Positions 11,701 through 23,700 of a stretch of DNA of 64,000 nt are shown here, one piece after another. Position 1 is the stretch's first letter, and every line of letters begins with the position of its first letter. The notes below the pieces were generated by a model. The model had not been told where the DNA came from and searched no databases. It saw nothing but the letters and a program-made list of their open reading frames with translations. Made by a program: the position numbers and the translations under genes. The DNA comes from Argopecten irradians (taxonomy: Eukaryota > Mollusca > Bivalvia > Pectinida > Pectinidae), in NCBI RefSeq assembly GCF_041381155.1, contig NC_091139.1, positions 11,083,905 to 11,147,904 on the forward strand, in the 5' to 3' direction.

Positions 11701-14700
11701 ATTACTATCGTTTGACTACACAAGCTTTTTACCTTTGGGATGGTTTGGTAGTGTTGGTCTGGTCAGATGGGGGACTAAAACAAAATACATCAGAATGGAT
11801 ATAATCTTACCTGTTAAAATTCTGTATTTAACAGCATTTAAGAATCACATGCCAAAAGCAACTTAAAGAGCCTCCCTATAACTGTAATCACAGTTAATAG
11901 ATTGCACGTCTACAGGGATAATTTTTTTCTCCTGTAATATTATTTTGTATTACTATCGTTTGACTACACAAGCTTTTTACCTTTGGGATGGTTTGGTAGT
12001 GTTGGTCTGGTCAGATGGGGGACTAAAACAAAATACATCAGAATGGATATAATCTTACCTGTTAAAATTCTGTATTTAACAGCATTTAAGAATCACATGC
12101 CAAAAGCAACTTAAAGAGCCTCCCTATAACTGTAATCACAGTTAATAGATTGCACGTCTTCAGGGATAATTTTTTTCTCCTGTAATATTATTTTGTATTA
12201 CTATCGTTTGACTACACAAGCTTTTTACCTTTGGGATGGTTTGGTAGTGTTGGTCTGGTCAGATGGGGGACTAAAACAAAATACATCAGAATGGATATAA
12301 TCTTACCTGTTAAAGTTATCTTAATTATACTTAATTAGAGCATAAAAACAATTAGTAACTCGATCACACAAGTAGCGAGCGGAGTAAAAATCAATTTTTA
12401 TATCTGGGGGAGTCAAATTATAATTTCTCAATTTAATTTTGGTGAACTTAAGTGAATGAAGCAAAACAAATGACAAGAAAGGTCAACTATATGGCTTATC
12501 ACTGGAAGACCATGATAATCACCGAACAACTATTCCGTCTCTGCATATTACAGAGTTAGTTCCCTTGCTGGTAGGTATCCATTGTGATGTCATTATTTTG
12601 TGAGTGCAATTCACATCATTTTCTCCGAAAAATATGAGATTACACTTGCAAACACATGACATCAGGTGTCACAATCAATACCTACCCGCAAGGACAGATA
12701 ACTCTGATATGCAAATACAGAATATATATACAGTAAAGTGAGACTTCTATCAGAAGGAATACCCCAAAAGGATCTAAAGTGACTTTGTAACCCTTTTTAC
12801 AAAGTACTCTATCTTAGATTAATATTTCACAAATGTAAACCAACTTTCGGGACTAGTAAATTTGGCAATTTCACTTCAAATCAAAATGATGGAGATCATT
12901 TTTTCGCAGATTCAGAAACTAAATCGAAACATCTTTCAACAATATTTAAGTAAATGATAACTTGTGGAGATCAACTTTCTTGAATTTACACCTTAATTAT
13001 GAAATTCGTGAAAGAAAGGTGGTTGACAGTAAAAGTATAGCTTTATAAGGCTTGTGATGAAGGTCTTTTACTTGTTGGGGTCGATATAACTTGAAATTTT
13101 AAGAAAAACTTTCAAATGTAAGACTATCAAAGATATTACAAACAAAACGTTTCAGTAAGAACTCTTGGACTACCTACTCTGCAAGAGCTGGAGGAGCCTC
13201 AGATTCTTCCTTCTGTTTGCCAGTCTTGCTGTCTTCCCTTTCCAATTTTGGTGGGGATAGTGACTTCTTCCTTTCTCTAGAACGTGAGCGCCTTGGTGTA
13301 CGGCTTCTTCTGCGACTCCTGAAAGCACAATATAATTACATATCATTATGCATGTTTCATTTTATGAAACGCTACCACACATACTGCGCTAAAAAAATAA
13401 TAATATTTATATTTTGTTGTTGTTTCATAGAAAATATAGACTATTATTGAACAAGAATTTCACCAAATTTGAGTTATCACATAGAATCAGCTTTTGCATT
13501 TATTAAGTGACCTAGGCCTCGTCAAGTTGATCCATTGAAAAATATTCCCAAGCATGAAGGCTGTGTCTAATAAGTTCAAGGAAAGAGAAAAAAGTGAAAA
13601 AAGCAGTCAACATGGTAATGATACCTTATATAAATGTTGCCTGTGTTTGAAATTTCTTTATCCTTCATTTTTCTGTTTTTCATCAAAATAAAATCTAAAT
13701 ACAGAGGCTAAAATAATATGAGAAAAGAAACAAAACTAATTCAATACAATACACCAACATTGTAATAATTTATACAGTGGTATCACTGACCTTGACCTTG
13801 AGCGGCGAGAATAGGCTCTAGGAGGTGTCCTTGATTTACGCCTGCAAAAGAAAAATTTAGAAATCATAAGATTCCATGAATGATTTATTTTTTCTAATTA
13901 TCATAAATAAAACACTGGTAAGATATATTGATACTATTCTAATGCATCTCCTGGGAAAAGATCAGTGCAGCAAATATATATACAAACAGCAATCTAAATC
14001 CATATATAACATGAAATATTCGTTGTGTAAAAATGTTTACAGTTTTTGTGGTTGCTAATGTACCATGTATAGCTATTAAAAAACAAAATGTTGCTCTATA
14101 CATTATTCAAAGCGCTAACTCAGATATTTCAACTCACATAATGATTTTAAAGTCTCAAACCATGAAGGAATGTACACAAACATTTTATGTTATACAGTAC
14201 TATGGATTCGTGTGGAGTTGACCTGAACTATAAAATTGAGTTTAAGAATATATTTTGTGTTGAGTTGATGGTAAGTTGCCCTGATTATATAAATTATAAA
14301 ACTGAGTTTAGAAATATATTTCCTATATTAACCTTTAAATTCTCCGATTAAGTCTTATAATTTTATCACATACTAGATGTTTAACTCATTACCCCTAAAA
14401 TTCCATAATGGACTGGCCTAGTCTTTGACTTAGAAGAGCCTAAATGTGTCTACAGGGTTGAATGAGTTAAAATTTGATTTTAGTCCTTCAGGAATATAGC
14501 CTCGCCTTTTTTTAAAAACACATATTATCTTAAGTATACAAATGTAAATTCTTATTCAGTCACTGTTCATTCTCATTTTAAAATACTGATCTTTTTATTT
14601 ACATGTATTTGATGATTATGCATTTTAAATAATTTTGGCTGGCACACTAATCTGAAAGAGATAATTATGCTTATTTAAAGCTATCATGGACAAACTTATA

Positions 14701-17700
14701 TAAAGTTTATGAATTCATATGTGTTCAATGGTTTTTTTTATACTTTCAAATGCCAATATATATAATTTGTTTAAAAAATTCAAACCATTACCTGGGTGTG
14801 CAATATTTTCTGTAGTGTGTAAAAGACTCAAAAAACTTAAATGTTTGCTAAATGGCTTAAAAACTACAGAAATGTGGACTCAGATATCAAAGGGAGACAA
14901 TTGTAAATTATATTGGTGACGGTTGTAAAAGTAGACGCTGAAATAATAACATTACATAAATATAATTAAGTGCATGATTGGTCATGATTAATTCATTGAC
15001 TTTTGAGACATATTTACTGCATGTAGATTTCTCATCAGCCAAAAACATGTCAATGAAAAAACTATTCGCATGGTTACAATCAAATCAGAAAGTAATAAGT
15101 ATGTCAAAATCAATAATTAATACATTTCCATTTTCCAATGAGAAGAATATCTTAATTATGATTTAACATGAAAGAAATGTGGTAAAAACTGTGTCCACTT
15201 TTATGATGACATGTACTTAAAAAATTGTAATTAAAGGTATACATTAGTTCCTGTTACTTTTTCTCTGTATTTAAATTTTTTAGATCGAACGTGAATTTAT
15301 TTGTTTTCATGTTGGGATTCTGAAATTTAGCAAAGATTTCAGGATTTTTTCTACTATATAAAGATAAATGAATTATATGTTAAGACCCTAGTTTGTGCAA
15401 AACACCAATGCCGTATAGTCATGAATACTGTCTTTATTTTTTATACTGGGTATACATAATGATAAATGTGCTGCTTATTGAATCATACCGTTATTGTGTT
15501 CAGTCTCCCCTATACCATATGTGATGTATTACCCCCCTCCATCATACAACACGTAATTCATGAATGTAGAAATTAATCAACCCTACATGTACATAGTTTG
15601 GTAAATTTCTCTTGTCCTCGTCTCATAAGAATGAATCTTCCACGATGTCATTCAGTATTGGTATGTATGAGAAAACAATTGTTCAAACTCCGAATCACAG
15701 GCAAAATTAAAGATGACGTTTCCACTTCGTAAACAAATATCTAGAAGATCTACTTTAGAATATCTCTATGTACCAGCTATGAGTTTTTTAATTCTTATTT
15801 TGGGGAGCATAAAAGTTTGATATTCTTAAAACATCACATGTATCTGGTACAACACTGATCTAGGAAATGACATCATGCACGCGATAAAAAAAAAAGGGCC
15901 ACAGAGAAGAAACGGAGTGAGTAGAGCGAGGGGTCATACTACCTGAGTGGGAAGATGATTTGACCCCGCAGTGGACCCCTAAACAGGAAACAAAGCTTCA
16001 TTTTAGAGGGTCTTGCCACCACATGCACAAGGAACATAGAAGCCCTACCTCACTTATAAAAACACAAATGTACATTATCATATTTCGGCCGTTTAAAGCT
16101 ATGAAATTACAAAACAAATTTTCATTTTAAAACTTCATCCTTCAAGTCAGTTTCATATTATGAGCGATACGTTAAGATATGAGTAAATGTTAAATGTAAA
16201 GATATTTAAATAGCTACGAATTCAACGTTCATGATATTATGAATCCAGTCAATAATGAATGGTAATTATAGAAAAAGTACTTGGTGAACTAGGACTCTTA
16301 TTTACCTTGTAGGGAAATAGTTCTTTCCTTTCTCGTCAGTACTTCTTCAAAAAGGAAAGAAGAGTATGTTACAACTAAAAAAATTCTTCATGCCACGGAA
16401 ATTCATATGGATTTTATTTCTTGGTACTTTTTTTTTGTATTAATGGGGAAAAAATGGGAAGATGATTAAAAGACAAAATTATCAAATTAACTTCTCAAGC
16501 TTTTAATATTTTGCTATTTGATCAGACGAAAAAAAAAGAAAGTTTATACATAATGTTAATGCAATCACTTTAAACTCACTTTTCTGTTGACCCTTGCTTG
16601 GATCTGCAAGAAATATTAAAGCTACTTATAATTATCTTGAGAAATAAAAAATAAGTACAAGCATCACTTTTTTTTTTTTTTTTTAAACTTAAAAACTGAC
16701 ATCATTCAAAAAGTGCCTACGTGCACTGATCAGCCCTCAAGGGGCTATATAGCTACATTAACGCTTTTGGTTACTTCTCTACCCTGGGACAACTAGTGAC
16801 AAAGACCACTCTTATATATTAATTTTAATTTACAGTTACTATAAAATACAAGTTTTAAGAGGACAGTGGCCATTTTAAATTTCCCTGGGGGAATTTTGCA
16901 CCCTTATCATACCATTTCTAATTTCAAACCAAAAGAACTATGACTTTTGAGGAATTCCCTGGAAACCAATTGTGGATAGACAGACTGCAGGTTGACAGAT
17001 AGCTAGATATAGTAAATGTAGGGCCCCTGTATAGATTTTTTGGTGTTTTTTTTTTTAGTAAAAAGTACACGTATTGGGATTTTCCCCATCATTATCATCA
17101 TTTTTGTTGTTGCTAATAACCTTCAATGATAATGAACTTAAAACTCCCATCCTAAAATCCTTAATGAAACTCATAAATTATTATTTTATTAATCACAACT
17201 CACTTTTCATTGGATTCTTGCTTGGATCTGTAATAAACAATTTTCTTTAACTCAAAACTCAACTTTATGTATTTTTTTACATGAATGTCACGGCCAATAA
17301 ATTTCTACAATTCACAGCTTTCTCAGCCATTCAATGACACTGGCATTGTTTTTTAACTTTCAAAACATGCTGATTTCTTATTTATCATATGAAAATAAAA
17401 TAGACTTAAGCTTAATTTCCTTTTTGTTAAATTTGTATCATGCCCAACAATAGTTTTGTTCTATTCCTTTGTACCATATACTGTATATGTAGAACATACA
17501 CAAGAAATTTTATTATTTTACTATTGTGTTTTTTTCTTGCCTTAATTTTCAATTTATTACAGTTCTTAACACTGTGTTGTAATGTTCATGATCATCTAAC
17601 TATGAAAAAAAAAAAAAAATTATCATCAACACTATTGGTGATAAAATGTCTAAAATCCTAAGAAGGGTATGATTTTTGCTCTTATAACTTTTAAAAATTT

Positions 17701-20700
17701 GTACTCTAATTGGTTTTTACCTAAATTTTTACAACATTAATTATAATTCTATATACTGCTTTAATGTAAGAACGTTGACTCAGTACAAGTGTATATACAA
17801 TATCAACATCAACATCTGTGACATGGAAAATGAAACAAATAAGAAAGATACTACATGTATATCAATTATTTTTAAGTCAGAAATGAAACCATATTATCAA
17901 AGGACTTAAAAATGAATATTATAATGTTATCTGCCCTCGTGGGTAGGTTGACCATGATGTCATTTGTTTGTGAGCATCGTGCCATATAATTTTCAGAGAA
18001 AACAACACGAATTCCTCTCACAAGATAATGACGACACAAGGATACCTAACCGAAATTGGTTATTCTGTAATATGCAAAGACGGAATATACAGTCACAATG
18101 AAACCACTTTTTAAAGAAGTACCATATAGCCCGTTATTTTTGCGGGGATATTTTCATAAATTTCAAAGGCCATACTATGATTATCAAAAATGTATCCGCC
18201 AAAAACAAAAATGGGACATTGATAGAGTCATGTATACCCTGAAAGCCAAATTGAAAAACATGAATATCACTAAAATATGTTCTCATTTTTTTTTAAAATC
18301 ATGAAATATTTTAACTCGCATAAATAACAAACTACAGTATATACCAGTACCCTGACCTGAATCAAGTTTTATAATAGGGTAAATCTACTCCCATAATGGA
18401 TACCTCTGAAGACATTATAGAATGTTTTGAGGAGAGAAATTTTATCTAATAAACTTGACCATTTCTTTTAAAAAGTTACTAAGAGAACAAGATAGATGAT
18501 TAGGTTTGTTTTCAAGGAGACATCATGATTATATAATTTAAAAGATGTCACAAAACAAGAGTGCATCAGCACAAGATATCAAAAGTAGGGGTTAGTAGGA
18601 GCACATATAGATTTATTTCAATGAAAAGTTGTGAATCAAAGAAATTCATCTATATCAAAAAAGTATTATGTGAAGATATAATCTAGTTTTTGCTGCAAAT
18701 TAGTGTCCTTCACTTTGCCATAAATCGAACAGAAAACCCCTTTCATAAATGAACCTGTTTTTCAAGTATTCACCAAATAAATCAATATTTCAGAAATAAC
18801 TGAAAATTAAAAAAAATAAGTTTGAAATGGAAACTACTGTACTAGCTTGGTTGTTCAAACCTTGATTAATAAACATCCAAATCTCTAAAGCAAAACCTGG
18901 CCCATGTATTGAACTGAGCATTTACAGCAGTAATCTTTTATTTCAGCCTTTCATATGTATGAACAATTTTGCAATTTGTTTTGAGTAAATCAAACTTTGA
19001 ACAACCCCTTTCACTCTTTAGAATGTATGCATTATATGGCTGTTTTCAAACCATTATATATTAACTACTCTCACCTTGATCTTGATCTTGAACGTTTGCT
19101 TCGAGTTCTAGACCTTGATCGACTCCTGTGGCGGGATCGGTCACGAGACCTCTTGCGTGACCTATAGATGAAACAATTCATGAACACGCTATATCTATAT
19201 ATATATATCAGAAGAAGATAAAGGATATCTTGTTCATCTTTCAGTATCTAAATATATCAGAGGTTCTATAAAGATATGGTTCTTGCACAAAACATTTACA
19301 ATTATAATACATTTGTAAAAGGCACAGGTCATTAAAAAGTTTGGTACATACATGTAGCATTCCAGATTAAATGACAATCAATAATAACTAAATAGTTTTA
19401 AAAAAGTCTGCACAGATTGTTTTGACTGGTCAAATTTTCTTAACAAACCTTCTGCGAGTCCTTGACCTGGACCTAGAGCGTCTCCTTGATCTAGATCTTC
19501 TTGACCTTGACCTTCTACGCGACCTTGACCTAGATCTTCTTCTGGACCTTGACCTTTTACGAGACCGGTCACGCCTCCTTGACCTAGAACGACTACGCCT
19601 CTTTGAGCGAGACCTTGACCGATATCGCTTTGTAGAACGTGACCTGCTTCTGTCTCTTCCTATAATACAAAACAAATGATGGTAAATATGGAAACTGTTT
19701 CTATTCATATCCTCAGAGATTAACATTAATTTATGATCAACTTAGTAAATAATTGCAGAACTGATCTAATGAGTATCAAAATGTTAATCCAAAATTTATC
19801 TTTTTGAAATAACAATTAGTGTTAACTATAGAGATAAATTTAAATAATTTCTGTTTTAACTTTTGTGTTGAAGTCTTAAATACTAGTGTATGACAATATG
19901 TCAAAGAATCTATTTCAAAGTCTATCAGCGTAAGGATTCTCAGGATACAGCACTAACCTTTGTCGTCGACAGCAGCTGTGATAAGAGATTGGGCCTCCTT
20001 CACCTTCTTCATAGCTTCCTCTATCTCCCGCTGGGCTGCCTGCTGGGTCTTCGTAATGGGTTTGTTTATGGCATTGGTAGCATGGCCGACACTGAAATGA
20101 CGAATCCAAACCCATTTACTGTACAATGAACAGGAATTCAATGTAATGGTAGTAAGCATGATTGTTATCATTACTAACAAGGGACTGTCTCAAGCAGACC
20201 TTTGTTATTCTTAATTCTTTGTAATCTGAATTGTGAAGGTAAATTGGGTTCTCAAATAAAAAAATTTTCGAAGGCAAAATTCAGATTCTCAGTTAAATTT
20301 TCTACAGAAGGCAAAACTTACACCTATCAATACAAGGTGTAATGTTAGTACGCCATTTTTTTTACATCAAAACAAAAGAACATACAAGAAATAAGCCAGC
20401 ACTCACCTGATTGGCCTTCCCTGGAATACGACCCCATTGTATGTAAGAGCAGTGACCACAGATCTCTGGTCAGTGAACTCTACAAAGGCAAATCGGGACA
20501 AAAGACTTTCATCGCCGGCCATTCTCACATACTTTATTTCCCCCACTTGAGAGAAGAACTTTAGAAGCTGATCAGCAGCAACCTGTAAAGAAAAGATTCC
20601 TAATAAAATAGAATATATGTCTACACAAAACCATTTATCTAAAATTAACATCTACCACAAATATTTCTAAAGCATCCATGTTAAAAATGTTCCCTTATCT

Positions 20701-23700
20701 GTAGGAGTTGTCATACAATTTTATTTCTTGTTACTAAAAAAGAATATGTCTGTAAAGAAGCCATTATGTGAAAATTCTGCTTAAAATAATGATACCAAAA
20801 TAACAGCAAGTGGACTTGTTTGTGAGTCTTCAGCGTATTGTGCTTCTTAAGTTTTGTGAATCATCAAACCTACTTCACACCAAAGTCATGGAAAATCTTC
20901 TGTCAAATTGAGTATAGTTCTCATACCTTCACAATCGATCATTATAAGCGTGTTTGCTTTTACGTGAATCTATACACAAAACCATGTGTATATTTCACAT
21001 TTTCTATAGTATAAAACTTTTTCATAAATTATTACTATATGACATTGATTCTTAAATGTGACTTCAGACTTTCCAGACTCAATCTCTGATAGAAAAGTTT
21101 AATTGTTTCCGGACCCACTTACAGTCTGGTCAAGGTTGCCAATATAAACTGTGCGTCGGATTTCCTCTATTTTAGTTGGGTCTGTGTTTCCGGGTAGAGG
21201 TGGGTACTGGGGTAATCCCAAGGCTGTCATACGTGGATCATAAGTTGTGATCATCTGGCTTGATCCAACTCCAGTCATCTGGAAAAATATATTGCAATAT
21301 TATGTTCATTATAAATTATAATATTTACATAATTATAATTACAATATACAACTAAGACAAGTTATCAAATATGAATATGTATGCTAATGGCTTTGCCTTT
21401 GAAGGAATGTCAGGAAAAGCTCCGGGCTATCTGAGGCCTGGAAATTTCTTCTTCAATATACCATTTGTATTCCCAAATTAAGGTAAAAATGAACTTTTTT
21501 CAAACATAAATAATCAAAAAGGGTCAGAACTTTGCAAAATTGTATTGTGTGTTAATTAAATAAAACTACTGAATCTTATTACCTGACTGATAACGTTGCT
21601 AGGCCATGTTGGTTGCCCTGGCATCATCCCAGCAACAGCAGACGGAGCAAGCTGTAGAGCGATACTTTCATCAGGAATCTTACCTGTAAATCATGTTTAA
21701 ACAATAAATAACACAAGTCTATTTCATGTCTGATCCTTAAAAGATATGTAGCATGGGAACTTTAAAATGCGATATTTTGAATATCTGTACCCCCAAAAGG
21801 TACAATTTACAGTGATATATATAAATACATATATATGTTACTCTTCTGAAGAAGAAAACACTTTGATTGAAACACTGACATCAACATTACTTAGCTAGGT
21901 ATAACAGCAAAAAGTTTTACCATCCATAACTGGGACGACGATGAGAGCACGGTCAATGAAGACAGTGTTAGTGAGATGTAAAGCAACACCAGTACTTGTG
22001 ACATCATCAAATTTCACATAGCACACCTTGGGAGTCGCGTTGCTTTCGGACTGCCTGTTAACAGAAAGAGTGGAAATTATACAAGTGTATTACTAGTCTA
22101 TATATATACATAAGGCATTGAAAGCTGTGGAATATAATGTTCTCATAGAAAAATAAGAAAGAAGTTACATTAATGTTTGGACATCGGAAAAGGTCACAGT
22201 AAGACATTATCCATACAGTGAACTGTTTCTTTGCAAGCTGATTATATAATGGAATTGAATAGTTCATTATTTGCAAACAATCTGTTTGGTGAAAATGTAT
22301 TAAACAATTTTTCGAGTGTTTTTATTTCACAGAATCCCGCATTAGATTTGGATAAATTATTGATTACTTAAATGTAGGGTTATCTAGCAGTATCAGGAGT
22401 CAAATCAACAATTTCTCAGAAATTTGAAGAGTCTAAACATTTGACAAACAGATCTAGACATGTGCTTCAAACCCAAGAGTCAAATCTGATTTTTGGAAGT
22501 CAAAAACATACTCTCAATGGTCTACTAGATGCCCTGATGGGGTTCTATATCCAGTCTGCAATGCAGGCAAAGATATTTTATAATGATGCAGTTTATCAGG
22601 TTACAAGAATATTAAAGATGCTCCACCGCCGACAGAGCATAAACGATATTCATCATTTGAACAACAATTGGTGTTTAATCATGTATATATATGTCTAATT
22701 AACACAAAAAAAAAATTAAAAGATTATTTTGCCTTTGGTGCAGGCGCAATCAGTGCCATCCATATAGGATATAGTGCCATGGAATTTTTTCGGGATGCAA
22801 TCAATTATTTTTCATATCTTTAACTTGAAGTAAAATAAGAAGCTGAAACTTCTCTATGTTGGTAATGGTGTATAGTAAATAACTTTTGTAACTGAAGAAA
22901 ATTACTAAATCGTCTGCTCCTCTTTTTGATAGTGAAAAAATACTATTTGTCAGCGGTGGAGCATCTTTAATGTTGGTCATTTTTATTTCACCATTTTATC
23001 CGAATTTTCAATATTTCATAAAAAATGAGAAAAAATATTAAAGGGACAATTCATTCTAAGAGAACATTAAAATTTGTACATATATCGGAAAAACCCAGTT
23101 CTAATGGAATTTAGATCAGTCGGTTTTACTGTGATGTGCCTGAAAAGACAATGGTGGTGACATGTGTGTGAAATTTTCAAACTCGCTCGCTGTCCGCCAT
23201 TACACATTGTGGTCGAACTTCTTATATGCCGAACCCTGTCCCTTGCTCGTAGAGTAATGCAACTTTTGTCTATAACTGCTCAAATCGCTCTGACTATAGT
23301 TTGTTTACCTTATTAGGTGAATTATCTTGCCTCAAAATCATTTTATCACCTTCGCAGTGGTTAAGTAGTTCATTTGTTTAACGTGCGTGACTTTGGCTCG
23401 GGTATAGGTACAGCACCCATATTCTACCTGCTTAATCGTATTGATCAACGATTTGATATTTCAACGATATTAATTAAAATACTTAACAATGACGTGGAAT
23501 TTGTCAATGTTTAAACGTTATTTTTTTCATAAGAAATATAGAACAATACATTTATACCATATTTCACTTCTTGGTTATGTAAAAGAATTAGCCTGAGTGA
23601 ATTGTCCCTTTAAAAATGATAATTTTATCTGCAAAATACACTGCAATTATTATTTTTTTTTTAAATAATTGTAAAAGATAGACAGGAAACAGAGGACGAT

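Noticed and set aside
15943..15978. A 36-nt minus-strand segment between CTGTTTAG and GTAGTA that keeps phase 2 (KGPLRGQIIFPL)
   Set aside because: No similarity to the SREK1/SRSF11 family, hydrophobic and unlike neighbouring RS/charged exons; left out of the gene model but could be a rare alternative exon.
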